Origin: Xenorhabdus doucetiae
Lineage (GTDB): Bacteria; Pseudomonadota; Gammaproteobacteria; Enterobacterales; Enterobacteriaceae
DNA: 64,000 nucleotides
NCBI RefSeq assembly: GCF_000968195.1
Contig: NZ_FO704550.1
Coordinates: forward strand, 2,666,001 to 2,730,000
Reading direction: 5' to 3'
The first letter of the stretch is position 1. Each line of letters opens with the position of its first letter. The notes below the pieces were generated by a model, which did no database searches, was not told where the DNA came from, and saw only the letters and a program-made list of their open reading frames with translations. The position numbers and the translations under genes were made by a program. Of this stretch, positions 1-9,216 are shown in pieces.

Positions 1-125
1 TATTTAAACCAATATGGATAACCGACATATGCTCACAACACAGGGATAATTAATTACCCCTGTAAGTGTTATATTTAATAAATGACACTTTAGTTCCATT
101 AAGGTGATTTATCGCTTTTATTATT
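1..125. other. Non-coding tail with two inverted repeats
   Basis: This stretch lies downstream of the minus-strand ABC transporter operon. It contains two inverted repeats: ACAGGG (40-45) with CCCTGT (58-63), whose interior TAATTAATTA is itself palindromic, and AAGTGT (64-69) with ACACTT (85-90). Neither is followed by a clear T-run on the minus strand, so I cannot call a standard terminator. No coding sequence is seen. Confidence 0.4.
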
Positions 126-914
126 TTAACTCGCTAATTCCGTTACTAAACCATCAATTAATACTTGCGGTATTCCCTGAGAACAATGTTCAATCCGGCC
201 TTTAATACCATAAACCTCTGCCAGACTACTTGGTGTAATAACCTGCTCAGGTAACCCTTGGGAAATTAATTTACCTTTTTTTAGCATTAACACATGGTCA
301 CCATGACGCAATGCAATATTAATATCGTGAACAACAACAATGGTAATAATGTTACGGCGGCGCGTTTCACGTGCGACTAAATCCATGACATGGTACTGGT
401 AGTTTAAATCCAATGCACTTAACGGTTCATCCAATAATAACAACGCCGGGTGACGAATTAATGATTGAGCCAATCCAACCAACTGCTTCTGACCACCCGA
501 TAATTGATCCAAGTAGCTGAATGCCAAATGCTCAATACCAAGCTGGCGTAACAGTTCCATGACGCTTTGTTCATATTGGCTATTATTCACGCCACCTGAT
601 GCCCGTTGCGCGACAATCACCGATTCCAATACATGAAGATGCACACCCGCGGGTAATGACTGAGGCAAATAAACCACGTTTTGGGCACGTTGGGCAAAAT
701 TCATCTTCATCAAATCCTGCCCGTCCAACAGCAGTTCACCACTGGCTTTATTCAGCCCCGCCAGCGAACGCAGAAGTGTCGATTTACCGCAACCATTCGG
801 CCCTAACAAGACGGTGATTTGACCACGGGGCAAAGAATTAACATCCAGATTTTCAATCACGGGATGTTTCGGATATCCCGCTGTCAAGCCATTGATTTTT
901 AGCCCCTGATTCAT
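126..914 (-). CDS. Iron-siderophore type ABC transporter, ATP-binding protein
   Basis: Cytoplasmic ATPase of a FecE/FepC-type importer that powers uptake of an iron chelate or related metal compound. The 262-residue protein has a Walker A motif GPNGCGKST at about residues 38-46, the signature LSGGQKQ near 139, Walker B LLLLDEPLSALD near 158, and a switch histidine in VVVHD near 194. It is the last gene of a three-gene operon (binding protein, permease, ATPase). Its start overlaps the permease stop by four bases (ATGA), which points to translational coupling. The family is secure; the substrate is inferred from family and operon make-up only. Confidence 0.9.
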   Translation of the reverse strand: MNQGLKINGLTAGYPKHPVIENLDVNSLPRGQITVLLGPNGCGKSTLLRSLAGLNKASGELLLDGQDLMKMNFAQRAQNVVYLPQSLPAGVHLHVLESVIVAQRASGGVNNSQYEQSVMELLRQLGIEHLAFSYLDQLSGGQKQLVGLAQSLIRHPALLLLDEPLSALDLNYQYHVMDLVARETRRRNIITIVVVHDINIALRHGDHVLMLKKGKLISQGLPEQVITPSSLAEVYGIKGRIEHCSQGIPQVLIDGLVTELAS

Positions 915-1996
915 ACATTCCCCCGATGACGTAAAACGATGCTCAGGAAGAAAGGCACACCAACCAACGATGTCACGATCCCAACCGGGATGATCACGCC
1001 GGGGATCAGGTTCTTGGAGGCAATGGAAGTCATTGATAAAACGAGGGCACCAATCAACGCACTCGCCGGCAGGAAGAAACGATGATCTTCACCAAACATC
1101 ATTCTGGCAATATGAGGAGAGATCAATCCAATAAAAGCAATGGGGCCAACAAAGGCAACCGCCAAGGCGGTCAGGATACTGATACGCAGTAATGTTCCCA
1201 AGCGAAGGCGGCTAATATTAATGCCAAAGCTGATCGCACGATCTTCCCCCAGACGCAATGCGGTCAATTTCCAGGCATTGCTCATTGAGACAGGCATAAT
1301 GACAGAGAACACAAGCAACATGATGCCCAATTTTTCCCACGTCGCCCTGCCAAGGCTACCCATTGTCCAGAAAACCAGCCCCTGTAAGGTGTCTTCCGTC
1401 GCGATAAATTGCATCATCGAAATCAACGACTCAAAGGTAAATACCATCGCAATGCCGAATAAGACAACGCCTGAGGTTGACACTTTTGTCCAACGGGTAA
1501 TGCCATCCAGCATCAAGGCCGCTAATAATGCAAAGAGAAAAGCGTTTGCGGAAATAAACCACTGATCCGGAATTCCCGGAATGCCAATCCCCGCTACAAT
1601 CGCTAACGCCGCACCAAAAGAAGCGGCATTGGAAACGCCCAAAGTAAATGGGCTGGCCAACGGGTTATTCAGAATGGTCTGCATTTCAGCGCCGGCCAAT
1701 CCAAGTGATAAGCCGATCACTACCGCCATCAGGGCATAGGGTAATCGAATATCCCAAACAATCACCTGGGTTGCTGCATTAACACTTTCGGGTGAAACCA
1801 GTGTTTGCCAGAGGGTTTGCAGTGATAACCCTGATGGTCCCATTGTAAAATCCAGTACAATGGAAGTGCCAATCGCCAAGACGATGAATAATATCCATGC
1901 AATACGTCGACGCAGGATATGACGATAATGTGCTTTTATGTCGCACTCATTCAATTGCTGTTTCACCATTGGCATAGGCTCGGTAGTGACGCTCAT
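911..1996 (-). CDS. FecCD-family ABC transporter permease
   Basis: Inner-membrane permease of the iron-siderophore uptake system. It has 361 residues, a charged cytoplasmic N-terminus of about 30 residues, and roughly nine to ten hydrophobic segments. Family-typical stretches are GAEMQTILNNPLASPFTLG near residue 102 and GLISPHIARMMFGEDHR near 291, the latter being the usual loop that contacts the ATPase. A single permease gene suggests a homodimer, as in BtuC, rather than a FecC/FecD pair. It follows the binding-protein gene with a 19-base gap and overlaps the ATPase gene by four bases. Confidence 0.9.
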   Translation of the reverse strand: MSVTTEPMPMVKQQLNECDIKAHYRHILRRRIAWILFIVLAIGTSIVLDFTMGPSGLSLQTLWQTLVSPESVNAATQVIVWDIRLPYALMAVVIGLSLGLAGAEMQTILNNPLASPFTLGVSNAASFGAALAIVAGIGIPGIPDQWFISANAFLFALLAALMLDGITRWTKVSTSGVVLFGIAMVFTFESLISMMQFIATEDTLQGLVFWTMGSLGRATWEKLGIMLLVFSVIMPVSMSNAWKLTALRLGEDRAISFGINISRLRLGTLLRISILTALAVAFVGPIAFIGLISPHIARMMFGEDHRFFLPASALIGALVLSMTSIASKNLIPGVIIPVGIVTSLVGVPFFLSIVLRHRGNV

Positions 1997-2015
1997 TTTT
2001 ATTACCTGTTACTGC

Positions 2016-3167
2016 TTATTTCTCGCTGACCCAATACGTACCTGCCGGCTCAATCGCCAAGAACTTATGGTGAAGTTCTTTCAATGTTTGTTGCGGATCT
2101 AAATCAGCAAATTTTTCAGGATAGAACCATTTAGCGAAAACCTGAGTTACAACAACATTGTAAGGAGAGTTATAGTAGTGATGCCAAATAGCATAGCTAC
2201 GCCCTTCTTTCACCGCAGTTAAGTTATTGATACCTTTACGTTCAGTGATCTCTTTTAAGCCAGCACGAGCAGTATCGGCAGACGTTTGTGCGCCCATTTT
2301 GATCCCTTCGCCTTTGTCACCGGGGTCTTGTGCACCACTTGCAATGTAAATATACGGATCTTCCGCAATGACTTTTTCCAGATTCATGGTTCCCAATGGA
2401 GAAGGCAGGACTGCTTTGGCGATATTTTTGCCGCCCGCCAAATCAATAAAGTCCCCCATATTGCCGTTACCTGCTGTACCGCAGCAATCTTCACTAGAAC
2501 CGGCTCTTAATTCAATAAATACAGAAGGTTTCTCAGCATCTGGGATGCGATCCGTAATATCCGTGACCAATTTTAGATTTTTTTCATAAAAATCCGCGTA
2601 AGCGTTGGCCTGCTCTTCACGATGCAAGACTTTGCCCAGCATACGGATGCTAGGTAAGGTGTTTTTCAGGGGATCGTTGCGGAAATCGACAAAAACAACG
2701 GGAACACCTGCTTTTTCCAACTGCTGCACCAGCTCACTGTTTTTCCCCGGCCCATGTCCGGACAGGCCAAAAATGGCAACATCAGGGGTGAGGGTCAGCA
2801 CTTTTTCGGCGCTAACACTGTCAGCGCTGGTGTTACCAATCAGAGGGATATTATCTATTTCAGGAAATTTAGCTTTATAAACAGCGTAAGTTTGTGGGTC
2901 CAGTTTACGAAAATCACCTTGCCAACCTGCGATACGAGCCAGAGGTTTATCCCCTTCCAGTATGGCAACAGAATGGAACAGACGGCCTTCACCCAACAAG
3001 ATACGGTTGACTTTTTCTGGCACCTCAACGGTACGCCCAGCAACGTCAGTGACTGTTTCAGCCCAGGATGCAAAACTTGCCATCATGGCAGAGCCTGCCA
3101 TTAGGCTGATACTCATACTTTTCACGACTGTTCGAAATACAAATTTCACTTTAGTTAGCCTCTTCAT
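2016..3167 (-). CDS. Periplasmic substrate-binding protein of the ABC importer
   Basis: Class III (BtuF/FepB-like) binding protein of 383 residues that delivers an iron complex to the permease. The N-terminus is a long signal peptide with a positively charged start, a hydrophobic core and a probable cleavage after ASWA (residue 36). No lipobox cysteine is present, so it should be soluble in the periplasm. The mature protein begins with the family-typical VTDVAGRTVEVP. An adjacent cysteine pair in SSEDCCGTAGNGNMGDF is notable and could form a disulfide or take part in ligand binding. It is the first gene of the operon; a weak Fur-like palindrome lies just upstream. The exact ligand cannot be told. 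Confidence 0.85.
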   Translation of the reverse strand: MKRLTKVKFVFRTVVKSMSISLMAGSAMMASFASWAETVTDVAGRTVEVPEKVNRILLGEGRLFHSVAILEGDKPLARIAGWQGDFRKLDPQTYAVYKAKFPEIDNIPLIGNTSADSVSAEKVLTLTPDVAIFGLSGHGPGKNSELVQQLEKAGVPVVFVDFRNDPLKNTLPSIRMLGKVLHREEQANAYADFYEKNLKLVTDITDRIPDAEKPSVFIELRAGSSEDCCGTAGNGNMGDFIDLAGGKNIAKAVLPSPLGTMNLEKVIAEDPYIYIASGAQDPGDKGEGIKMGAQTSADTARAGLKEITERKGINNLTAVKEGRSYAIWHHYYNSPYNVVVTQVFAKWFYPEKFADLDPQQTLKELHHKFLAIEPAGTYWVSEK

Positions 3168-3195
3168 ACAACAATTGTGGCGCTAACAATAAAGC

Positions 3196-3214
3196 AAATA
3201 AGAATACTTATCAA
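3196..3214. promoter_or_regulatory. Possible Fur-like operator
   Basis: The sequence AAATAAGAATACTTATCAA is a rough inverted repeat about 30 bases upstream of the binding-protein start. By eye it matches about 11 of 19 positions of the Fur consensus. The match is weak; the iron-type operon behind it is the main reason to list it. Confidence 0.3.
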
Positions 3215-3378
3215 TGCGATTGGAATGCTATAGCCTAAATTTACCTGCGGTATTCTTCTTCTAACCCCATGAAAAATAAAAACTGCCAATTCCATCACAG
3301 AACAGGCAGTCTTTTGCAAAACAAAATCAATAATAGTTTAATTAATAAATATCATTTCATTGATAGTTTATTAACAAA

Positions 3379-4866
3379 CTATTCCTTATCAGTATATTTG
3401 AATGTGGGAAATTCCATTTCACTGTACTTAACGAAATGGGTTTTCTTTTTCAACTTGTAGCCAAGCCAAATCAGCAGGAATAGCGGGATACCAATGTAAG
3501 TCGCGGTCACGCCGTACCAATCGATCTTATCTTGCAAAAATGCCTGATAATTTTGGCCTAAGGTGATAATCAAACATAAAATAAAAGCAAAAATTGGCCC
3601 AAGAGGGAAGAAACCGGAGCGATATGGCAGATCATTTATATCCAAGCCTTGGGCAATATAGCCTTTGCGGAAACGGTAGTGACTGATTGCAATGCCGAGC
3701 CACGCGATAAACCCGGTCATACCTGAGGTATTCAGTAACCACAAATAGACGGTTTGGTTACCAAACATGGAGCTAAGGAAACACAAGCCGGCGACCACGG
3801 TTGTCACATAAAGCGCGTTACGCGGAACACCACCTTTAGACAGGTGACTAAAAATTTTCGGCGCCTTACCCTCTTTTGCCAGCGTGAACAGCATACGGGT
3901 CGAAGCGTACATTCCCGAATTTCCCGCTGACAGTACCGCGGTCAATATCACCGCATTCATGACCGCCGCCGCTGATAATAAGCCGGCATTTTCAAAGACC
4001 AGAGTGAATGGGCTAACACTGATATCTTTCACGCCATTACGCAACAAACTAGGATCAGTATAAGGAATGATCAGGCTAATGATTAAAATAGCAAATACAT
4101 AAAACAGTAAGATGCGCCAGAATACCTTACGCACAGCACGGGGAATATTTTTCGCCGGATCTTTAGATTCCCCTGCGGTAATACCGATTAGCTCTGTTCC
4201 TTGAAAAGAAAAACCGACAATCATGGCGACCCCAATCATAGCGGCAAAGCCCCCCGCAAAAGGCGCGTCATCAATACCCCAATTATGCCAGCCTGCACCT
4301 TCAGCCCCCTGCATGATGCCGGTAATCATGAGAATACCCACAATAATGAACACAATCACCGTGGAGACTTTGATCAAGGAGAACCAATATTCCGCTTCAC
4401 CAAACCCTTTGACGGAAATGAAATTCAACAGGAAAATCAGGCCAAGGAACAAGGCACTCCATACCCAACCGGGAACATCATCAAACCAATAGCCCATCAC
4501 CAATTGTGCGGCAACAAGGTCAACCGCAATCGTTACTGCCCAGTTGTACCAATAGTTCCATCCCAGCGCGAAACCAAAACCTTCATCAACATATTTGGAG
4601 CCATAAGTTGAAAATGACCCTGAAACCGGCATGAACGCTGCTAATTCGCCCAAGCTAGTCATTAAGAAATAAACCATCAAGCCAATTAATGCATAAGAAA
4701 GTAAGGCTCCACCCGGGCCAGCCTGAGAAATTGTTGCGCCAGAAGCAACAAATAACCCTGTGCCAATTGATCCACCGATGGCAATCATGGCCATATGTCG
4801 TGCTTTTAATTCACGGCGCAGAGTTGTTGGGGCCTGATCCCGCGGCATGCTTTCTTCTTGAGACAT
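3379..4866 (-). CDS. lysP: Lysine-specific permease
   Basis: Amino acid-polyamine-organocation family transporter that imports lysine by proton symport across the inner membrane. The 495-residue protein has about twelve membrane segments, the family-typical start TTLRRELKARHMAMIAIGGSIGTGLFVASG, broken here as TTLRRELKARHMAMIAIGG then SIGTGLFVASG, and SFQGTELIGITAGES in the middle. Length and sequence agree with E. coli LysP (489 residues), and the neighbour yeiE is the same as in E. coli. In E. coli LysP also acts as the lysine sensor for CadC; no cad genes are in this window. An extra C-terminal tail reads EMEFPTFKYTDKE. Confidence 0.93.
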   Translation of the reverse strand: MSQEESMPRDQAPTTLRRELKARHMAMIAIGGSIGTGLFVASGATISQAGPGGALLSYALIGLMVYFLMTSLGELAAFMPVSGSFSTYGSKYVDEGFGFALGWNYWYNWAVTIAVDLVAAQLVMGYWFDDVPGWVWSALFLGLIFLLNFISVKGFGEAEYWFSLIKVSTVIVFIIVGILMITGIMQGAEGAGWHNWGIDDAPFAGGFAAMIGVAMIVGFSFQGTELIGITAGESKDPAKNIPRAVRKVFWRILLFYVFAILIISLIIPYTDPSLLRNGVKDISVSPFTLVFENAGLLSAAAVMNAVILTAVLSAGNSGMYASTRMLFTLAKEGKAPKIFSHLSKGGVPRNALYVTTVVAGLCFLSSMFGNQTVYLWLLNTSGMTGFIAWLGIAISHYRFRKGYIAQGLDINDLPYRSGFFPLGPIFAFILCLIITLGQNYQAFLQDKIDWYGVTATYIGIPLFLLIWLGYKLKKKTHFVKYSEMEFPTFKYTDKE

Positions 4867-5004
4867 TCTATTCCCATATCATTCGAAATAAATTTAATGC
4901 GGGATTGTAACAAATCCTCGTCTCCAGAATAGCGGCGATTCGTGGTTATAAGATACCTTCATAATCCATAGCCAATTATTAGCTATACGATTATATTCTC
5001 AATA

Positions 5005-5868
5005 TTAGTGACAGTAACTCAGCAACTTCTTTAATGCATTGGACATATGTTTCTGGCGATGGTAAATCAGGTACAGGGTGCGATTGAGGCTCAGTCCGGG
5101 AATGACAAGTTCAGATAAGGTGCCATTTTTCAGTTGTTCTTGGACAACCCGCCGGGAAAGGCAACTGATCCCCATCCCATATTGAACCGCATGTTTGATG
5201 GCTTCTGAATTCCCCAACTCCATCGCGATATTGAATCTGGGCATTTGTGAAAATAAAAGATGATCCAAAACTTCCCTTGTGCCTGAACCTTTCTCCCGCA
5301 ATATCCAGGGTGCCTTGATCACATCTTCTATCCCCAACACATGTTGTAACAGCGGGCTTTCTGGAGAAGAAAAAATGATCAACTCGTCTTTCATCCACGG
5401 TTGGGTAATTAATTCAGGATCGTGACACAATCCCTCAATCAATCCCAAATCAACACGAAACTCAGCAACGGCCTTTATCACATCACCGGTATTGCTGATA
5501 TTCAATTCCAGCGGTGTCTCAGGATAATCCTGACGATATCTCGCCAACATCTCCGGCAACATATAATTGCCAATCGTGCTGCTGGCCGCTAACCGCAATG
5601 CACCCAATTCAAGTTTGAAAAGCTGCTCCACTTCACCGGCCTGTTCAAGCAATGCCAATGCCTTGGGATAAAGCAAACGCCCATGTTCATTGGTCACCAG
5701 ACGTTTTCCGACTCTATCAAACAGTTGTACACCCAATTGCCCTTCGAGATCGGTCAGTGAAGCACTCACCGCAGATTGTGATAACGCCAACTGCTGAGAA
5801 GCCTGTGTCGTTGAACCACTTTTCAGAACTTCTGCAAAAATTTCCAGTTGTCTCAGAGTGATACGCAT
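5005..5868 (-). CDS. yeiE: LysR-family regulator YeiE
   Basis: LysR-type transcriptional regulator of 287 residues. It has the N-terminal winged helix-turn-helix (MRITLRQLEIFAEV, with TTQASQQLALSQSAVSASL near residue 20) and a C-terminal effector-binding domain from about residue 90. It sits between lysP and the divergent yeiH, exactly as in E. coli. The shared 189-base intergenic region probably carries its binding site and may control yeiH, as is common for LysR pairs (inference). Confidence 0.9.
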   Translation of the reverse strand: MRITLRQLEIFAEVLKSGSTTQASQQLALSQSAVSASLTDLEGQLGVQLFDRVGKRLVTNEHGRLLYPKALALLEQAGEVEQLFKLELGALRLAASSTIGNYMLPEMLARYRQDYPETPLELNISNTGDVIKAVAEFRVDLGLIEGLCHDPELITQPWMKDELIIFSSPESPLLQHVLGIEDVIKAPWILREKGSGTREVLDHLLFSQMPRFNIAMELGNSEAIKHAVQYGMGISCLSRRVVQEQLKNGTLSELVIPGLSLNRTLYLIYHRQKHMSNALKKLLSYCH

Positions 5869-6057
5869 GTGGCCTCACGGGAAGCAAAATAAGATAGGAA
5901 GGTAGTCTTGATTTTAGACAGTATTATGCAACTTAACAAAAGTTACCCTTAATTAATCTGTTTTGGTAGTTAAAGATACAAGTATTATCAATTTTATTGA
6001 TTTTAAAATCTTCTCTATGCTTATGCTTAAAATGTATAAGCCTATCGAGCCGCCACG

Positions 6058-7140
6058 ATGTCTGAAAATCAAGCAGGGGAATTTATCAGAACTCAGCAAA
6101 ATACCGCAGCAAAATTCATTCCCGGTATTCTGTTAACCGCCGTCCTGACGGCGCTCGCCATCTATATCGGGACGCTTCCTTGGTTTATCAATATGGGATT
6201 GGGCGCCCTGACACTTGCCATTCTATTGGGGATGGTGATCGGCAATACTCTGTATCCCTTGTTAAAACCGACCTGTGATAGCGGTATCCATTTTTCCAAG
6301 CACTACCTGCTGCGAGCCGGCATTATTCTTTATGGATTTCGCCTGACGTTCCAACAAGTCACGCAGGTCGGCGCAACGGGGATATTGATTGATGTCATCA
6401 TGCTTTCTTCAACATTTCTTATCGCATTATGGATTGGGCGGGCTTTTTTTCGACTGGATAACCAAACCGTGATCCTGATTGGTGCCGGAAGTAGCATTTG
6501 TGGCGCCGCGGCGGTGATGGCAACCGAACCCGTTGTCAAAGCGACCTCCAGTCAAGTTGCCGTCGCCGTCTCTACGGTAGTTATTTTTGGCACACTCGCC
6601 ATTTTTGTTTATCCGTGGTTTTATCAACTCAATACCCATTACCAATGGTTTAATTTTTCTCAGGAAACATTTGGTATTTTTTCCGGCTCAACGGTTCATG
6701 AAGTCGCCCAAGTCGTTGCCATTGGGCATACATTGGGAATCGAGGCCGAAAATGCCGCCGTTATCAGTAAAATGATCCGTGTCATGCTATTGGCCCCTTT
6801 TCTATTACTGCTTTCCGGCTATCTCAGTCGCCTAAACGTTAAAAATAGCAATCTCCGCCAAGAGAAATCGCCGATCACGATCCCGTGGTTTGCGGTGTTT
6901 TTTATTGTCACTGCGGGCGTTAATTCTTTTCATTTATTCCCGGAACCTCTGGTTAACTCGATCATTGCTGCTGATACCATTATGCTGGCAATGGCGATGG
7001 TGGCTTTAGGGCTAACCACGCATATCAGTGCCATCCGTCAAGCCGGAGTTAAACCCATTTTATTAGCACTCATTTTGTTTGTCTGGTTAGTCGTGGGAGA
7101 GTTAATCGCCAATCAAGGCACTCAGTATTTATTGCGCTAA
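6058..7140 (+). CDS. yeiH: YeiH/YeiB-type putative sulfate exporter family membrane protein
   Basis: Inner-membrane protein of the UPF0324 family, annotated in databases as a putative sulfate exporter. It has 360 residues and about ten hydrophobic segments. Family-typical stretches are YLLRAGIILYGFRLTFQQV near residue 83, GAGSSICGAAAVMATEPVV near 141 and IFSGSTVHEVAQVVAIGHT near 206. It is transcribed divergently from the LysR regulator yeiE. The substrate is not proven by anything in the sequence. The ATG at 6058 has no strong Shine-Dalgarno, but it gives the expected family N-terminus length. Confidence 0.85.
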   Translation: MSENQAGEFIRTQQNTAAKFIPGILLTAVLTALAIYIGTLPWFINMGLGALTLAILLGMVIGNTLYPLLKPTCDSGIHFSKHYLLRAGIILYGFRLTFQQVTQVGATGILIDVIMLSSTFLIALWIGRAFFRLDNQTVILIGAGSSICGAAAVMATEPVVKATSSQVAVAVSTVVIFGTLAIFVYPWFYQLNTHYQWFNFSQETFGIFSGSTVHEVAQVVAIGHTLGIEAENAAVISKMIRVMLLAPFLLLLSGYLSRLNVKNSNLRQEKSPITIPWFAVFFIVTAGVNSFHLFPEPLVNSIIAADTIMLAMAMVALGLTTHISAIRQAGVKPILLALILFVWLVVGELIANQGTQYLLR

Positions 7141-7219
7141 CTTAAATTGACTTCTTCCGCCAAAATTTTCTCAACAGGGCGAACAATGCCATAATGACGA
7201 AAACACAGGAGAAAATAAG

Positions 7220-8062
7220 ATGAAATTTGTTGGAGCCCATGTGAGTGCCTCAGGCGGTGTTGATCAGGCCGTGATCCGCGCCCATGAATTAAACGCAACC
7301 GCCTTCGCCCTGTTCACGAAAAATCAACGCCAATGGCATGCCCCGCCGTTATCGGCAGAGAGCATCGATAAATTCAAAGCGAATTGTGAACGTTACGGTT
7401 ATGGTAGCCGGCAAATCCTGCCCCATGACAGCTACCTCATCAATCTGGGTCATCCTGAAGCAGAGGGTTTGGAAAAATCCCGGGCGGCGTTTCTTGATGA
7501 GATGCAACGTTGTGAGCAGCTCGGCATCGGTTTACTGAATTTCCATCCGGGCAGCCACCTCAAAAAAATTGACATTGATAAATGCCTCGCCCGTATTGCG
7601 GAATCCATTAATATTACGTTGGACAAAACCCAAGGTGTCACTGCCGTGATCGAAAACACCGCCGGGCAAGGCACCAACCTTGGTTTCAAATTCGAACAAC
7701 TGGCAGCAATTATTGATGGCGTCGAAGACAAAACGCGTGTTGGAGTCTGTATTGATACCTGCCACGCCTTCGCAGCAGGTTATGATTTACGGACTGAAAA
7801 AGATTGCGATGAGACTTTCAACGCATTCGATAAAATCGTTGGGTTCAAGTACCTTAAAGCCATGCACCTGAACGATGCCAAGAGCGAATTTTCCAGCCGT
7901 GTTGACCGGCATCACAGCCTGGGTGAAGGCAATATCGGTAAGCTCCCTTTCAGCTATATCATGAAAGATGACCGTTTCAATGGCATTCCCTTGGTGCTTG
8001 AAACGATCAATCCTGATATTTGGGATCAAGAAATTGCCTGGCTAAAATCCCAACAAAATTAA
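7220..8062 (+). CDS. nfo: Endonuclease IV (AP endonuclease)
   Basis: Zinc-dependent apurinic/apyrimidinic endonuclease that cuts 5' of abasic sites in base excision repair. The 280-residue TIM-barrel protein shows the family signatures MKFVGAHVSASGGVD at the start, LPHDSYLINLGHP near residue 56, LLNFHPGSH near 102, VIENTAGQG near 140, CIDTCHAFAAGYD near 176, and HLNDAKSEFSSRVDRHHSLG near 216, which together supply the trinuclear zinc ligands. Length equals the E. coli enzyme (285) within a few residues. A good Shine-Dalgarno (AGGAGAAAATAAG) precedes the ATG. It converges on fruK with no intergenic spacer. Confidence 0.97.
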   Translation: MKFVGAHVSASGGVDQAVIRAHELNATAFALFTKNQRQWHAPPLSAESIDKFKANCERYGYGSRQILPHDSYLINLGHPEAEGLEKSRAAFLDEMQRCEQLGIGLLNFHPGSHLKKIDIDKCLARIAESINITLDKTQGVTAVIENTAGQGTNLGFKFEQLAAIIDGVEDKTRVGVCIDTCHAFAAGYDLRTEKDCDETFNAFDKIVGFKYLKAMHLNDAKSEFSSRVDRHHSLGEGNIGKLPFSYIMKDDRFNGIPLVLETINPDIWDQEIAWLKSQQN

Positions 8063-9001
8063 CTACCTGACCGAAATTAACTCGATCTTCGACATCATTG
8101 ATGCAAGTTCAGTACGGCTTTTAATCCCAACATTCGGCTGGCTAACCGTGAGCGCAGAAACTGCGGTTGCCAGACGTAATGTATGTTCACTGGATTCACG
8201 CATCAGCAAACCGTAAACCAATCCACCGACCATAGAATCCCCTGCCCCCACGGTGCTGACCACTTCACAATGTGGCGGTTTTGCCAACCATGTCCCGGAG
8301 GCATTCACCCATAATGCGCCCTGTTCTCCCAGTGAAATGACAACGTGGGCGATCCCTTTATTGCGCAATTCGTGGGCGGCATCAATCACGCTGTTCAAAT
8401 CCGCTAATGGCTTACCCGCCCAAATCTCCAGCTCATGCTGATTGGGTTTGACCAGCCAAGGGGATGCCTTAAGGCCGGCGACAAGCGCTTCACGGCTACT
8501 GTCAAAAATAACGCAGGGACAGATCTGCCGTAATTGCATCATCCAATCTGCAAACGACTCTGCTGTGATCCCTTCGGGCAAACTACCACTGACAACAACC
8601 ATATCGAACTGCCCCAGCCAGGTCAGAGAATCACTGACAAACCGATTCCACTCTTTTTCTGTCACATGAAAGCCCGAAAAATTGAAATCCGTCACTTCAC
8701 CCTGTTTTTCGGTCAGTTTGACATTAATGCGCGTTCGCCCAGAGACGAAATGGAAGCGATTTATCATCTTGTTTTCGCTGAAAAACTGTTGAAATCCTTC
8801 CTGATTCTCTCGTCCCAGAAAACCGCTGACAGTCACATCAATGCCTAAATCACGCAGTACCTTCGCAACATTATTTCCCTTACCCGCAGCGTGAAGCCCT
8901 GCCGTCTGTACACGGTTAACATGTCCCTTAACAATATCTGGGCATAAGCCAACTAAATCATAAGCTGGATTTAAGGTAATTGTGGCAACTCGGCGGCTCA
9001 T
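8063..9001 (-). CDS. fruK: 1-phosphofructokinase (orphan)
   Basis: PfkB-family kinase that converts fructose 1-phosphate to fructose 1,6-bisphosphate. The 312-residue protein aligns by eye along its whole length with E. coli FruK: start MSRRVATITLNPAYDLVG, GLHAAGKGNNVAKVLRDLGI near residue 35, KLTEKQGEVTDFNFSGF near 95, and the catalytic motif VSTVGAGDSMVGGLVYGLL near 248. In E. coli it lies between fruB and fruA. Here the Nudix gene and a regulatory region lie upstream and nfo directly downstream, so both PTS partners are missing. A Cra-like operator remains upstream. Unusual point: GKGNN replaces the common GKGIN. Whether it still works with a fructose PTS elsewhere is unknown. Confidence 0.95.
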   Translation of the reverse strand: MSRRVATITLNPAYDLVGLCPDIVKGHVNRVQTAGLHAAGKGNNVAKVLRDLGIDVTVSGFLGRENQEGFQQFFSENKMINRFHFVSGRTRINVKLTEKQGEVTDFNFSGFHVTEKEWNRFVSDSLTWLGQFDMVVVSGSLPEGITAESFADWMMQLRQICPCVIFDSSREALVAGLKASPWLVKPNQHELEIWAGKPLADLNSVIDAAHELRNKGIAHVVISLGEQGALWVNASGTWLAKPPHCEVVSTVGAGDSMVGGLVYGLLMRESSEHTLRLATAVSALTVSQPNVGIKSRTELASMMSKIELISVR

Positions 9002-9073
9002 CTTGCCTGGTGTCTCCTGAATAGACAGTCATAAGTAACATTAAGATTTATCTGTTATTTATAACATCAAAAT

Positions 9074-9085
9074 TGAATCGTTTCA
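9074..9085. promoter_or_regulatory. Cra (FruR) operator upstream of fruK
   Basis: TGAATCGTTTCA matches the Cra consensus half-palindrome (TGAAACGTTTCA) at all but one position and is itself nearly palindromic. It lies about 75 bases upstream of the fruK start. Cra controls fruBKA in E. coli, so its retention supports fructose 1-phosphate-responsive control of the solitary fruK. Confidence 0.7.
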
Positions 9086-9103
9086 GTTAAAATTACTGCG
9101 TGT

Positions 9104-9129
9104 TTGATCATTGTGTTATCACTGATCAA
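9104..9129. repeat. Inverted repeat between fruK and the Nudix gene
   Basis: TTGATCA (9104-9110) and TGATCAA (9123-9129) form a perfect 7-base inverted repeat around a 12-base centre in the divergent promoter region. It resembles a dimeric regulator site, but I cannot name the regulator. It is too far from either start to be a terminator. Confidence 0.45.
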
Positions 9130-9216
9130 GTGTTACCACTAAACTGGTAAGCCTTTCATTATGTTATTACAACCTATCTGAACTCACGTGAGCAGGTATT
9201 AACCGGAGGAATATCA

